Source: Pseudomonas anatoliensis (GTDB lineage Bacteria > Pseudomonadota > Gammaproteobacteria > Pseudomonadales > Pseudomonadaceae). From it: a stretch of 64,000 bases of DNA. The stretch is taken from assembly GCF_017976235.1 (NCBI RefSeq), contig NZ_JACVHC010000003.1, positions 186,001 through 250,000 of the forward strand, written 5' to 3'. The position numbers and the translations under genes are program-made. A model generated the notes under the pieces. The model ran no database searches, had not been told where the DNA came from, and worked only from the letters and a program-made list of their open reading frames with translations. Shown piece by piece: positions 37,251-46,991 of this stretch; the stretch's first letter is position 1, and the number at the start of each line of letters is the position of its first letter.

Positions 37251-38629
37251 AGCGAGCATCTCTTACCCTTCGTCTGAGCATGATGTTCGTCTGTGCAGTC
37301 GTTGCCGTGCTGGTTGTAGCTGGCTTTACCTTCGATGCGTTCAGTCGTCACCACTTTAAAGGCCTCGACCGTCAACTCATGATGGAAAAGCTCGAATCCA
37401 TTCGGCAAATCATGGATGGCGAAGCTGGCTCCGTAGACTCTTCAGAGGTGGTGTTGCAACTGCAAGCCCTGCTAGGTGCCCATCAGGAGCTTTCAGCATC
37501 GATTGTCACCAAAGGTGGAAGGACGATCTTCGCTACCCCCAACGGCGCTGCGCAACCTCCTGCTGCCGTTCATGAGGCAGTGGAGGACATGTCGGAGTGG
37601 ACTGCTGGCGGCCATATGTACAGAGGCATGAGGGCACAAGTTCATTTAGTGAATGAAACTGAGCCACTAACCGCATGGTTGAGTATGGATATCACCAGTC
37701 ACATGCACTTCGTTGAAACTTTGCGTTGGTGGCTGGTCATTGGGCTGGCTATCAGCGCTCTGGTCAGCGCAGCGTTAGGGTGGCTGGTGGCGCGCAGCGG
37801 GTTAAAGCCGGTCGCACAGGTGACGCAAGTCGCGGCCTCAATGTCAGCAGGTTCGCTGAAAGAACGCATCCCGATGGACTCGGTGCCTCGTGAGCTTGAA
37901 AGCCTTGTCTCTTCTTTCAACGCCATGCTTGCTCGCCTTGAAGAGTCTTTTGTTCGGCTATCCAACTTTTCAGCCGATATTGCGCACGAGCTACGAACCC
38001 CTATTAGCAATCTGCGTACACACACCGAAGTCATCCTTTCAAAGAAACGTGCACCGGACACTTATGAAGAGAATCTCTATTCCAACCTGGAGGATCTGAA
38101 CCGACTCTCCAGCATTATTGACGGCATGCTTTTCTTAGCAAAATCGGACAACGGTCTGGTTCTACCTGCCAAAGAGAAAGTCGAGTTGCGTTCGGTGGTC
38201 GAAAAACTTTTCGAGTATTACCAGTTGCTGGCAGAAGACACTGAAGTAAAGCTACAAGTCTCCGGACACGGCGCGGTCTATGGTGACGGTACGATGTTGG
38301 ATAGGATGATCTCGAATTTACTTTCTAATGCGCTCAGGTATACCCCTCCTGACTGCACTGTCTCCGTAAAAATCGAGTCGTTGGGTCGCATGATCAGCGT
38401 GTCAGTGACGAATCCCGGAGAGGAGATAGCAGCAGAGCATCTGCCCCGCCTGTTTGACCGCTTTTACAGAGCTGATCCCGCACGTAGAGATGGTGCTACA
38501 AACAATGCTGGGCTAGGTTTGGCAATCGTCAAATCATTGGTTGACGCCCATGACGGCACCGTCGGATGCGTCTCCAGAGACGGCCATACGACCTTTGTGA
38601 TCCGCTTACCTGCGTGGCCTGCTGACTAA
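37247..38629 (+). CDS. copS: Copper-sensing histidine kinase CopS
   Basis: 460 residues. Two membrane helices (about 10-30 and 165-185) enclose a periplasmic sensor part with [15 protein letters not shown] and a further MH pair near the second helix, candidate copper ligands; then HAMP, the H-box [19 protein letters not shown], the N-box [14 protein letters not shown] and the G-box [10 protein letters not shown]. Belongs to the CusS/IrlS heavy-metal sensor group. Overlaps copR by 4 bp. Confidence 0.94.
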   Translation: MKRASLTLRLSMMFVCAVVAVLVVAGFTFDAFSRHHFKGLDRQLMMEKLESIRQIMDGEAGSVDSSEVVLQLQALLGAHQELSASIVTKGGRTIFATPNGAAQPPAAVHEAVEDMSEWTAGGHMYRGMRAQVHLVNETEPLTAWLSMDITSHMHFVETLRWWLVIGLAISALVSAALGWLVARSGLKPVAQVTQVAASMSAGSLKERIPMDSVPRELESLVSSFNAMLARLEESFVRLSNFSADIAHELRTPISNLRTHTEVILSKKRAPDTYEENLYSNLEDLNRLSSIIDGMLFLAKSDNGLVLPAKEKVELRSVVEKLFEYYQLLAEDTEVKLQVSGHGAVYGDGTMLDRMISNLLSNALRYTPPDCTVSVKIESLGRMISVSVTNPGEEIAAEHLPRLFDRFYRADPARRDGATNNAGLGLAIVKSLVDAHDGTVGCVSRDGHTTFVIRLPAWPAD

Positions 38630-38668
38630 GAATAAAAGAAAGCTCGGGCGCCCCTTCTTGGTGGAACT

Positions 38669-38694
38669 AGGCCGCATTGCGGCCTTGTTTATTT
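38669..38694 (+). terminator. Terminator downstream of copS
   Basis: AGGCCGCA-TT-GCGGCCTT hairpin followed by GTTTATTT, 40 bp after the copS stop. Confidence 0.85.
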
Positions 38695-38883
38695 ATGGCG
38701 TCACTCATGTGCATGACCCTGCTCGGCGCTCTCGGAGGTTGCGTTTTTCTCACCACCACCGCATCCCGTCACCTGTGGATTCTCTTACCGCTCTTGCTTC
38801 GAGCCAGCGAAATGCATCATGGAGTACGCCAGCTCTCTTGCATGATTGTAAGTAATTGCTGTCTTGCTAACAGCAATCGATGA
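38695..38883 (+). CDS. Possible small hydrophobic protein
   Basis: 62 codons (MASLMCMTLLGALGGCVFLT...). Hydrophobic N-terminus with a lipobox-like GGC, then RHLWILLPLLLRASEMHHGV, which is reminiscent of the LLPxLLLLCPxMHxxxHHG core of DUF2933 and may be a decayed copy. No clear ribosome site, and it starts within the terminator tail, so coding status is doubtful. Confidence 0.3.
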   Translation: MASLMCMTLLGALGGCVFLTTTASRHLWILLPLLLRASEMHHGVRQLSCMIVSNCCLANSNR

Positions 38884-38911
38884 CCATCGATCTGACTGGA
38901 TGGTTACCTGC

Positions 38912-39049
38912 ATGACCCAGACATCGACCATAGCAAGCCGAACGCAGCCTGGACTGCCAGCACTGCCGGTTAGCCATGAAGAGCTCCTTCGCATGAGTGT
39001 GTTTGGCGTTCAGCGCGTTCGTGCTGCCGTTATGCTGCGCGCAAGGTGA
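38912..39049 (+). CDS. Possible small hypothetical protein
   Basis: 45 codons from MTQTSTIASRTQPGLPALPV. The LPVSHEELLRMSVFGVQRVRAAV segment could be a helix. No ribosome site worth citing and no family; listed only because the codon use is acceptable and the stretch has no other gene. Confidence 0.3.
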   Translation: MTQTSTIASRTQPGLPALPVSHEELLRMSVFGVQRVRAAVMLRAR

Positions 39050-39106
39050 AGGGGGGTCACCTATGCAAAGTCTGAGTGCTGAGAGATGTTAATGGTCTCA
39101 ATACCA

Positions 39107-39799
39107 TCATCTACATCTTGGACTGCTTAAGGCTGTTGACCAGATGTCATGATTACACCGAGAACAACCTGCCCGTTGGGCCTCCGCAATGTGCTCAGAG
39201 AAACCGCAATTTACGCAACAGTACAGAGCCGTTGCAGGCGCAGTCTCAAACTCGGCACGATGCTCTAATGGAAGGACGGACAGCCCAGGGCGCAGATCTT
39301 TCTGTTCGAAAAAATAAAGGCTGACGTCGCCGTCGGTCTCAACGAGCCCAAGCCTTACTTGTCCGAGATGCTCAACCCCTTGCTGTCGTAACTCCATCAA
39401 CAATTCGTTAGATGAGATGTTCAACGTTTCTAAAGACTTGAGCTCGTAGAGACCGTCACGAATGACCGTTACCGGAAGCCCATCCATCCAGGCTTCGAAT
39501 TTTTTGCTTTTCGTCATCACCAAGACGGTAAGCCGGTATAGAAGCAGGAGCGTGAGAAATACTACGGCGACGGGTAGCAGCGGAACGTCATGGTAGAAGG
39601 ACACGTCTCCTGCTGCGGAGCCTAATGTCAAAATCACGACCAGCTCAAAAAGTGATAGCTGTCTGATCCCTCGTCGACCGCTGGATTTCAAAAAAAGAAA
39701 CACTGCTAGGAACGCGAAAGTGGCCCTGAAACCCACCTCCAGTAAAAACGTTAAGGGAAATTCGTCTATGAGCATCCGCTGGATATCGAAAGGCGACAT
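39107..39799 (-). CDS. DUF421 (YetF-like) membrane protein with C-terminal zinc ribbon
   Basis: 230 residues. Three N-terminal membrane helices (FLLEVGFRATFAFLAVFLFL onward), the family stretch SGRRGIRQLSLFELVVILTLG, the soluble domain with GLPVTVIRDGLYELKSLETL and the strand GDVSLYFFEQ. The usual family ends here; this protein continues with ALYCCVNCGFSEH ... AGCSRCNHDIW, two CxxC pairs that form a likely zinc ribbon. Function of DUF421 is not settled. A shorter paralogue without the ribbon is at 48024. Confidence 0.85.
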   Translation of the reverse strand: MSPFDIQRMLIDEFPLTFLLEVGFRATFAFLAVFLFLKSSGRRGIRQLSLFELVVILTLGSAAGDVSFYHDVPLLPVAVVFLTLLLLYRLTVLVMTKSKKFEAWMDGLPVTVIRDGLYELKSLETLNISSNELLMELRQQGVEHLGQVRLGLVETDGDVSLYFFEQKDLRPGLSVLPLEHRAEFETAPATALYCCVNCGFSEHIAEAQRAGCSRCNHDIWSTALSSPRCR

Positions 39800-39952
39800 C
39801 GTGACCTCGGTTTTATTTTCAGAGTAAACGACGGATCGAATCAGCCTTTGGTTTCAAAAGCTGATGTCGAAGTATTCAGCGGGTAATCGGACTTTGCGGG
39901 CGGTTACGACATGAAGCGGATTTATCAAAAGCCCGCGCCATACCACGCACTG

Positions 39953-40180
39953 CTACGTTGAGCTGTCTCGCCAGGTGACATCGGTAATGCCGTATTTTTC
40001 GGCTTGAGGTTTGGACACCATTTTCAGTGGCGGACGACCAAGTCTGGGAATGGGAGCTACGCCCGCATCACAACTAGCCCAATGCCATGCATCGGCGTTT
40101 TGCATCGCTTTGCTACGGATGATGAAGGACTTCGGCACACCATGAAGCTTGTAGTTGATGACGAATAGATTGTTTTCCAT
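39953..40180 (-). CDS. DUF6555-like small protein
   Basis: 75 residues. MENNLFVINYKLHGVPKSFI, then AMQNADAWHWASCDAGVAPIP and KVSKP-like MVSKPQAEKYGITDVTWR. This pattern is a small soluble family common in Pseudomonas, which I associate with DUF6555. Function unknown. AGTAAGTCATG context gives a fair ribosome site. Confidence 0.75.
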   Translation of the reverse strand: MENNLFVINYKLHGVPKSFIIRSKAMQNADAWHWASCDAGVAPIPRLGRPPLKMVSKPQAEKYGITDVTWRDSST

Positions 40181-40344
40181 GACTTACTCCGTCTGCTCTT
40201 AGCTAACGGAGTCATCGGGAGCGGAAAAATTCAAAAAATTCAGACACTTCACCGCCGTATTGATTTCACTGTTATTGAAGATGCATGCCTCATTCGCTAA
40301 GCACCAGCCATGTTCTGCCTGGCCTAACGATTTCGAAGCCAGGC

Positions 40345-40755
40345 TCAGCGTTTGCTTATCGGTTTACCGGGCTGCAAAAGCTCCGCAACTGCCGCCACCA
40401 ATTCATCCAGTGACCAAGGTTTGTGCAGGTAAATGGTGTGAGCTGGCACTGCGGTGCCCTCGATCAGATAACCCGAGGTAAGGATTGCAGCGATGTGAGG
40501 CCACCTGCCTTTAACCATTTCTATGAACTCGATGCCTTGGACTTGTCCGGGGACGCCATGATCGGCGATCACTAAGGCACATTCACCATGTGCTTCGAGC
40601 AGGTAGGTCAACGCATCATCCGCCGTCGCGAATGGGACAGTCTTTGCGCCAATCTCATCCATGATATCGGTCATGAGCGACTGCAGGGTTGGGTCGTCCT
40701 CAATGACGATGACCTCACCGCGAATCGGCAGCAATCCTTCCCAATTTACGTTCAA
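40345..40755 (-). CDS. Stand-alone response regulator receiver protein
   Basis: 136 residues with a TTG start at 40755, chosen because GGAGGAGG precedes it by five bases and no ATG is suitably placed. CheY-like: acidic pair in VIEDDPTLQ (Asp20, Asp21), phospho-acceptor Asp65 in LVIADHGVPG, the Thr/Ser of LTSGY and Lys of LHKPW. There is no output domain. The HGVPG loop recalls receivers that pair with hybrid kinases or phosphotransfer proteins. No kinase is adjacent; the RsbRD-type kinase at 60019 is a possible partner within the island. Confidence 0.82.
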   Translation of the reverse strand: MNVNWEGLLPIRGEVIVIEDDPTLQSLMTDIMDEIGAKTVPFATADDALTYLLEAHGECALVIADHGVPGQVQGIEFIEMVKGRWPHIAAILTSGYLIEGTAVPAHTIYLHKPWSLDELVAAVAELLQPGKPISKR

Positions 40756-40811
40756 ACAATCCTCCTCCAACCAGAGAAACCGGCCAAACAAACGGAACGG
40801 TTGCATGATTG

Positions 40812-41063
40812 TAAGGGAGAATATCGCATCTGCCGTGAACGCGCTTGGAGCACGCGGGACACTCGACTCTGGACAATCTTGATGAGGCACGCGCGGCCCT
40901 TAGAATTCGGGAGAGGGTTCCTCAAGGGCGGGAGGATGGCATAGGTAATTTCGTCGGCGGGACGTCCGCAGCGGAGGGCATGGCTGAATGGGCGATCCCC
41001 CGCCAGTTGGACGAGGTAATGTGCTACCGGCGCCAGATCATGACAATGTTTGGGTGGCAGTGA
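40812..41063 (+). pseudogene. Decayed copy of the GGCT-like gene found at 56967
   Basis: The frame from 40845 reads LDNLDEARAALRIRERVPQG REDGIGNF and then AEWAIPRQLDEV, which parallels VKNLEEACEALRVREQIPED REDGIGVF and AEWALFHQLDAV of the intact protein. It then jumps to CYRRQIMTMFGWQ, matching the far C-terminus SYRREINSRLGWHQ, so ~50 residues are deleted inside. The N-terminal half is missing and a frameshift is likely near 40845. Confidence 0.8.
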
Positions 41064-41350
41064 TTGGCATACAACGCCAAACAAGCATCGCCGCAACCAT
41101 TGCGCGTTGGTGGCTCAGCTAAACTGGCTGCAAATAACATCTTCACCAGTCAAAGGAGTTGAGTTCGTCGATCTTCGCAACCATCAGACAATGGACTGTT
41201 TGACGCATTTTACGAGCTGAAGGAGGCATCGTGGTTTGTTCGCCGCGTTCCGGGGTGCTCAGAAGCTGGGGGCGAACGCTTTGATCTTTCTTTAGATGTA
41301 CGGTATGAAGATTGCTCTGTTAATCCCACCGCCAATTTGACGACGCATAC

Positions 41351-42862
41351 ATGACGCTCTCCTTACCGATCTACTCAAGGCTGACACCTAAAGCGTTGTC
41401 CCTTTCGCTAATAGGTTTCATTCTTCTAGTCTGCTTATCGTTGATCCTTGCTACTGCTTGGCAGATGGTGCAGTCGTCCGGTGAGCGAGTAGACGCGGCC
41501 AAAATAACTGTTTCGAACATCGTACTTGCCGCTGAACAGCAGGCCCGTGACACGATGCTGCAGGCCGACAATACCTTGCGAGATCTTGCTGAGCGTGTAG
41601 CGCACGATGGAAGTGGCCCTGATCAACGGGAGCGGTTGGCGAAGCTGATGAGCCGCCAGGTGAATGATATTGAAGGCGTTCAGGGGCTTTTCATCTTCGA
41701 TGCACAAGGCAATTGGGTTGCCAATTCGTTTTCCGAAGGCTTGCAAACCAAAAACAACAGCGACAGAGCGTACTTCCTTTATCACCGTGAGCATGATGAC
41801 CAGTCCATCCACATTGGTTCGATAGTGGAAAGTCGAACGACAGGGGATATGGTGATCCCTATCAGTCGGCGTATCGAAACAGCCGATGGAGCCTTTGCAG
41901 GGGTTGCGTTAGCCACGGTTCCGGTTTCATATTTCCAAAGCTTTTTCAAACGTATGGACGTTGATGACGAGGGAGTAATCTTCTTAGCACTCGATAACGG
42001 CGAGCTACTTGCCCGACGCCCCACAGTCGCAGCATTGATGACGACCAATCTTTCAAAAGGTGAGATTTTTAGCCGCTACTTACCCCAGAGCGATAGCGGT
42101 ACTGCAGTTATCAAATCCATTGTAGATGGCATTGAGCGGATCTACGGTTATCGTCGCCTGGCTGGGCTGCCTATCGTCGCAGCAGCCGGAGTGTCGTACG
42201 AGCATGTATTTGCTCCTTGGTGGTCATATGTTTACCAATCGATTGCATTGGTAGGTTCCATCATATTGGCATTGGCTTTTTTAGGTAGCTTGCTATATCG
42301 ACAGATCCAACAGCTGCTAATTGCAGAGCGTGAGCTAAAAGTAATCCGAAAAGAGCTAGAGGTGATAGCCCATACAGATGGTCTCACTTCTCTAGCCAAC
42401 AGGAGGAGTTTTGATCTTGCTTTAGATAAAGAATGGAAACGTGCCACGAGAAATAAGACAAGCATATCCCTAATCCTTTTAGATATAGATTTATTCAAAC
42501 AATATAATGACCATTACGGCCATCTGAGCGGCGATGATTGCCTTGTGCACGTAGCAAACCTTATTTCGGCCAACGTCAACAGACCAGGCGATATCGCTGC
42601 TCGGTACGGTGGAGAAGAGTTTGTAGTTCTGCTTCCGGACACTGAGCTTGCAGGCGGGGTCATGGTCGCAGAAAATATTAGGCATTCCTTGTTGAACGCA
42701 AACATTCAGCATTCAGCGAGCCCCTTCGGCATAGTTACTATAAGCTCAGGTGTGGTCTCGACTTCAAAAACAGGAGAGGAGAATCAAAAAGATTTTCTGA
42801 TGAAAGCTGACCGCTTGCTATACGGCTCTAAGTCTCAAGGACGGAATAGAGTAGGAAGTTGA
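41351..42862 (+). CDS. Diguanylate cyclase with dCACHE sensor
   Basis: 503 residues. A first membrane helix (ALSLSLIGFILLVCLSLILA), a periplasmic double-CACHE-like region of about 250 residues (LFIFDAQGNWVANSFS, DRAYFLYHREHDDQSIHIG, FAGVALATVPVSYFQSFF), a second helix near 290-315, and a C-terminal GGDEF domain with the active site RYGGEEF and the preceding LDIDLFKQYNDHYGH. It makes c-di-GMP in response to an external small-molecule cue. The inhibitory RxxD site before GGEEF is not evident. Single gene, AT-richer than its neighbours toward the 3' end. Confidence 0.93.
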   Translation: MTLSLPIYSRLTPKALSLSLIGFILLVCLSLILATAWQMVQSSGERVDAAKITVSNIVLAAEQQARDTMLQADNTLRDLAERVAHDGSGPDQRERLAKLMSRQVNDIEGVQGLFIFDAQGNWVANSFSEGLQTKNNSDRAYFLYHREHDDQSIHIGSIVESRTTGDMVIPISRRIETADGAFAGVALATVPVSYFQSFFKRMDVDDEGVIFLALDNGELLARRPTVAALMTTNLSKGEIFSRYLPQSDSGTAVIKSIVDGIERIYGYRRLAGLPIVAAAGVSYEHVFAPWWSYVYQSIALVGSIILALAFLGSLLYRQIQQLLIAERELKVIRKELEVIAHTDGLTSLANRRSFDLALDKEWKRATRNKTSISLILLDIDLFKQYNDHYGHLSGDDCLVHVANLISANVNRPGDIAARYGGEEFVVLLPDTELAGGVMVAENIRHSLLNANIQHSASPFGIVTISSGVVSTSKTGEENQKDFLMKADRLLYGSKSQGRNRVGS

Positions 42863-42910
42863 ATTGCCTAACCATCCCGAGCATCACTCAGCATTTATTC
42901 TGAAAGATCT

Positions 42911-43231
42911 CTAAGTTCGCTGACGAGGAGTGGAAGCCAGGGACTGATGGATCAAGGTCGCGCGAGTCAGCTGAGGCTGGACTCTTGAAGACTGAGCAAA
43001 GGATGCATTGCGAGAAACCATTTCGTTACGCAGCTCGCGTATTAAGTTCGCCAAGGCACGGCTTGACGTGAGGTTTGTACGTGAGATTCCGGTTACCAGA
43101 AGATCTACACGGCCTGACGCAGAGTCAAACACTTTGACCATGAGCGACCCGTCTGGATTAACGGTACACGTGCATGAAAGTGGTAAAAATCCGCATTCGA
43201 TTATGTGGCGCAGTTCAAGCGGAGAAATCAT
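42911..43231 (-). CDS. DUF1652 family protein
   Basis: 106 residues. MISPLELRHIIECGFLPLSC, then SLMVKVFDSASGRVDLLVTG and SSRALANLIRELRNEM: the complete DUF1652 pattern of Pseudomonas. The tail after residue 80 is extended and low in conservation. Function unknown. A second DUF1652 gene is at 59511. Confidence 0.88.
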   Translation of the reverse strand: MISPLELRHIIECGFLPLSCTCTVNPDGSLMVKVFDSASGRVDLLVTGISRTNLTSSRALANLIRELRNEMVSRNASFAQSSRVQPQLTRATLIHQSLASTPRQRT

Positions 43232-43614
43232 AAGCGTCTTCCTTGATGCTCTGTCTGTAGCTATGGGCTATCTGAGAGTTATCGCGAGAATATTACACCG
43301 ATAGTCATCTAGCCAGCCTAGGGGTAGGCGCCCCCCTTTCGCCTTCCATCACGCGAGCGCTCGACATTCGTCTTCCAAAGATAATTTCAGGTTCTTCCGC
43401 TGGAAGAGCAAAGATAGCTTGGCAATGAGGGGGTTGTTGGAAATATCTGACGCGAGTTTTTTACGGTTTCTTTACGATAGATTTTGTTGCTCACCACGAT
43501 ACTGGCCGCGATTTTTTTAGATCGTCCATGCGCCTAGCTTGCAGTTGGCCCTGGAAAAACGTATTGCCCAAGGATGGCATGCAGTTACCCCCCGCTAATT
43601 GAGAGGGCGCCACC
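43232..43614. other. Intergenic region upstream of kup
   Basis: About 380 bp between divergent genes. I see no gene and no convincing hairpin; AT-rich tracts near 43450-43530 are the likely site of promoters. Confidence 0.45.
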
Positions 43615-45516
43615 TTGAGTGAGACCGCGACCGTTACACACGTAGACTCCCGATCCAAGGCATCAGGGGTGGGCTTGCTCGTCGCTGCTGTAGGTGTGGT
43701 TTACGGAGACATTGGCACGAGCCCCCTCTACACGTTGAAAGAGGTTTTTTCCGGGCATTACGGTGTTCAGGTGAATCACGACGGCGTGCTTGGCATTCTG
43801 TCGTTGATCTTTTGGTCACTGATCTGGGTAGTCTCGATCAAATACATATTGTTCATTTTGCGTGCCGACAACCAGGGCGAAGGCGGCATCATGGCTTTGA
43901 CTGCGTTAGCTCGTCGCGCAGCAGCACCTTACCCACACATGAGCAAGATACTGGTTCTACTCGGTCTGTTCGGCGCTGCACTTTTTTACGGGGACAGCAT
44001 GATCACCCCGGCTATTTCGGTGCTCTCTGCAGTCGAAGGGTTACAGTTAGCATTTGACGGAATCGAGCACTGGGTGGTGCCCATATCAGTAATCGTGCTC
44101 CTCGCCCTGTTCTTGATTCAGAAACATGGCACGGCCCGAATCGGCATCCTGTTTGGCCCTGTCATGGTGTTGTGGTTTGTGGTGTTGGGTGCCCTCGGCA
44201 TCCACGGCATTTTGCAGCGGCCCGAAGTGCTGCAAGCGCTAAACCCTGTTTGGGCAGTGCAGTTCTTTGTTGCTCATCCAGGCATGGGTGTAGCGATTTT
44301 GGGCGCCGTCGTGTTGGCATTGACCGGTGCTGAAGCACTGTATGCCGACATGGGCCATTTTGGCCGCAAGCCGATTTCTCGGGCATGGTTCATGTTGGTT
44401 TTGCCGGGGCTGGCACTTAATTACTTTGGCCAAGGCGCCTTGATCCTGGAAAACCCCGAGGCTGTGCGCAATCCGTTCTACTTGCTTGCGCCGAGCTGGG
44501 CACTGCTGCCGATGGTCGCGCTTTCCACACTGGCGACCATCATCGCTTCTCAAGCCGTGATCTCCGGTGCTTTCTCCCTGACACGCCAGGCCATCCAGCT
44601 CGGGTACGTCCCTCGGATGTTCATCCAGCACACCTCCAGCCAAGAGCAGGGGCAGATCTACATCGGCACGGTCAACTGGGCGTTGATGGTCGGTGTAGTG
44701 CTGCTGGTGATCGGCTTTGAATCGTCCAGTGCTTTGGCTGCTGCCTATGGGGTCGCTGTGACGGGCACAATGCTGATCACCACTATCTTGTCCTCGGCTG
44801 TAGTGCTTCTCCTCTGGAAAACGCCGCGTTGGTTGGCCATCCCATTGCTGCTGGGCTTTCTGCTAGTAGACGGTCTGTATTTCGCGGCCAACGCGCCGAA
44901 GATTTTTCAGGGTGGTGCGTTCCCCGTGATAGCTGGCATCGGCCTGTTCATCTTGATGACCACCTGGAAGCGAGGGCGGAAGATTATCGTCGAGCGCTTG
45001 GACGAGACCGCACTTCCTCTGCCGTTGTTCATCAGCAGCATCCGTTCGCAGCCACCGCACCGGGTACAAGGGACAGCTGTGTTTTTGACGGCCAGATCTG
45101 ATGCTGTTCCTCATGCGCTCTTGCACAACCTTCTGCATAACCAGGTACTGCACGAACAGGTGGTTTTGCTCACGGTGGTCTCTGAAGACAGCCCGCGTGT
45201 GACTGCTGATCGGCGCTTCGAGGTCGAGGCATACGGCGAGGGGTTTTTCCGAGTTAGCCTGCACTTCGGCTTTATTGAGGAGCCTGACGTGCCTGCAGCC
45301 CTTAGTCTTTGTCACTTGAGTGAGCTGAACTTCAGTCCGATGCGTACAACCTACTTCCTTAGCCGCGAGACGGTTATCCCGACCAAGCGTATCGGGATGG
45401 CTCGTTGGCGAGAGGGCTTGTTCGCTTTTTTGCTGAAGAACGCCAATAGCAACCTTAAATACTTCAACTTACCGCTGAACCGAGTGATCGAACTGGGTAC
45501 GCAGGTGGAGATGTAG
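43615..45516 (+). CDS. kup: Low-affinity K+/H+ symporter Kup
   Basis: 633 residues with 12 membrane helices and a C-terminal cytoplasmic domain. Signature stretches: [20 protein letters not shown] at the N-terminus, [32 protein letters not shown] and the YADMGHFGR loop. TTG start at 43615 is preferred: it yields the usual N-terminus and has GAGAGGG upstream. Takes up potassium with protons. As an island copy it may add to a chromosomal kup; a link to osmotic stress is inferred from the neighbours. Confidence 0.95.
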   Translation: MSETATVTHVDSRSKASGVGLLVAAVGVVYGDIGTSPLYTLKEVFSGHYGVQVNHDGVLGILSLIFWSLIWVVSIKYILFILRADNQGEGGIMALTALARRAAAPYPHMSKILVLLGLFGAALFYGDSMITPAISVLSAVEGLQLAFDGIEHWVVPISVIVLLALFLIQKHGTARIGILFGPVMVLWFVVLGALGIHGILQRPEVLQALNPVWAVQFFVAHPGMGVAILGAVVLALTGAEALYADMGHFGRKPISRAWFMLVLPGLALNYFGQGALILENPEAVRNPFYLLAPSWALLPMVALSTLATIIASQAVISGAFSLTRQAIQLGYVPRMFIQHTSSQEQGQIYIGTVNWALMVGVVLLVIGFESSSALAAAYGVAVTGTMLITTILSSAVVLLLWKTPRWLAIPLLLGFLLVDGLYFAANAPKIFQGGAFPVIAGIGLFILMTTWKRGRKIIVERLDETALPLPLFISSIRSQPPHRVQGTAVFLTARSDAVPHALLHNLLHNQVLHEQVVLLTVVSEDSPRVTADRRFEVEAYGEGFFRVSLHFGFIEEPDVPAALSLCHLSELNFSPMRTTYFLSRETVIPTKRIGMARWREGLFAFLLKNANSNLKYFNLPLNRVIELGTQVEM

Positions 45517-45583
45517 AGATGAACGAGGTCACTGTTCGGTTAGTAAACTGTCAGCCAAACTTACATTCTGCGCACCGGCGGCT

Positions 45584-45837
45584 CTAGGATCGCTGACCTC
45601 CTGCCGCAGTAACCAACCCGCAAATCAAGCTTGTCAAATCCTCTACAGCAACCGGTTTTCCAAGAGATGCATCAAAACGACCTTCCCCTTGGTATTGCGC
45701 ACCCTCTATCGCGCCAAAGCTTGTAAGAACAATCGCCGGCAGCGTTGTGTAATCCGGCAGTTACGTAACGCCGCGAGGAATTCATGACCATTCATGTTCG
45801 GCAGTCCAATGTGACGTCAATGACCTCAGCATTTAAC
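45584..45837 (-). pseudogene. Response-regulator receiver fragment, frameshifted
   Basis: On the minus strand one frame reads GLPNMNGHEFLAALRN, the loop after the phospho-acceptor of a receiver. Another frame continues PDYTTLPAIVLTSFGAIEG then FDASLGKPVAVEDLTSLICG and a stop, the second half of the same domain with its Thr/Ser and Lys. An upstream EVIDV in a third frame fits the strand before the Asp. At least two frameshifts and loss of the 5' part show it is dead. Confidence 0.8.
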
Positions 45838-45848
45838 GGAGGAGGCTT

Positions 45849-46298
45849 TCACCTTTGCAGGCCTCCTGGATCGGATTCAGACGCTTTGGTTTGATGAGAT
45901 GGTTGAACGGAAAGCACCTCGTTCGTGCGGGCTGTGTCGAGATTGACTTGATCATTTTCACCAAGAGAGCTGTACTTATCCCGGAGCTTTCGAAGGTCTT
46001 TTGACCCCATCTTCTCCAAGCACAACGTCGCATTTTGTGCGTCTTTAGTGGTTCGAATCAACTCGTCGATTTTGAGATGCAAAATGTCATTGTCACGGTT
46101 TTGCGTGTTCTGGATCAGAAAAACCATCAGGAAGGTGATGATGGTAGTCGACGTATTGATGATCAGCTGCCATGTATCGTTGTAGTGAAAGTACGGCCCC
46201 GTGAGCGCCCAAACTCCGATTAAAACGATGGCCAGTAAAAAGGTTTTCGAGCTGCCTGCCCAGTTGGACAGCGCTTGGCAGAAACGTGCGAATTTCAT
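45849..46298 (-). CDS. Low-affinity iron permease family protein
   Basis: 149 residues, two membrane helices (SSKTFLLAIVLIGVWALTGP; TWQLIINTSTTIITFLMVFL) and the conserved IQNTQNRDNDILHLKIDELIR segment that defines this bacterial relative of Fet4. The C-terminal 50 residues are hydrophilic and variable. Whether bacterial members carry iron is not established. The decayed receiver gene lies directly downstream. Confidence 0.87.
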   Translation of the reverse strand: MKFARFCQALSNWAGSSKTFLLAIVLIGVWALTGPYFHYNDTWQLIINTSTTIITFLMVFLIQNTQNRDNDILHLKIDELIRTTKDAQNATLCLEKMGSKDLRKLRDKYSSLGENDQVNLDTARTNEVLSVQPSHQTKASESDPGGLQR

Positions 46299-46729
46299 GA
46301 TTGCGAACTCTCGTTGAAATCATGAAATAGACAACCCATGCGCTTGAAATACTTTATTACATTATGACCTTTCGTCGGATTCTCCTATCACGTGAATCAG
46401 CGTCATCACCTGAAAACCAGGAGAAGTTGGCGGCAGTTCTTCACCCCCCGTAACCTCGTTTGGCTCAAAGGGCCGACAAGGTTAAAACCATACAAGTCTT
46501 TGTACGCGATACCTTGACGAAGACCAGTGAGCAGTGAGCAGTGAACAGTGAACAGTGAACAGTGAGGATCTGGTAGGTCACCCGCCGCTACGTCTACGAG
46601 CGCAGGTCTTTCTCGCAGGGCTAGGCGCCTCCTCCTACTTTTTCGCTCCGGCATTTACTTTTCGTCAGACATTTTGAACCTAACTCGAAATCGGTCGCTC
46701 AACTGGAAAATGTTCGAGGGGTGAGCGAG
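46299..46729. other. Intergenic region with a short tandem array
   Basis: No gene supported. It contains the heptamer array at 46526-46567; the rest is unremarkable. Confidence 0.5.
46526..46567. repeat. Six tandem copies of a 7-bp repeat
   Basis: Consecutive AGTGAGC, AGTGAGC, AGTGAAC, AGTGAAC, AGTGAAC, AGTGAGG. A simple-sequence tract able to vary by slippage; about 160 bp before the next start codon. Confidence 0.9.
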
Positions 46730-46978
46730 ATGAACGTTTTAAAGAACCAGCTGAAATTTGCACAAGAAACCAAATTACTCGCTTTGGATGCGTGGCATCG
46801 TGCCCTAGAAAATCTTGAACTGCGGAGTGAATGCCCAGACGCCTATCACGACGAGCTGCTGCGCCAAACGGATGAAATGGATCGCATGGGAATTCTGAAC
46901 TGGGATGAATGGCGCGACCTGCGAAGGGAAGCAGACAAGGCGTACTTGCGTGCGGTCGCTGGAGACGATTACCACTGA
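46730..46978 (+). CDS. Hypothetical protein, paralogue of 59188 gene
   Basis: 82 residues from the ATG at 46730 (GAGGG nine bases before). Acidic, helical: LDAWHRALENLELRSECPDA, YHDELLRQTDEMDRMGILNW, YLRAVAGDD. The same positions (WH, E, Y-DELLR, D, G-I, AY-R-V, D) are conserved in the protein at 59188. A small Pseudomonas-type soluble family with no known function. 13 bp before cinA-like gene, likely co-transcribed. Confidence 0.7.
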   Translation: MNVLKNQLKFAQETKLLALDAWHRALENLELRSECPDAYHDELLRQTDEMDRMGILNWDEWRDLRREADKAYLRAVAGDDYH

Positions 46979-46991
46979 GGTTATTCAGGCC

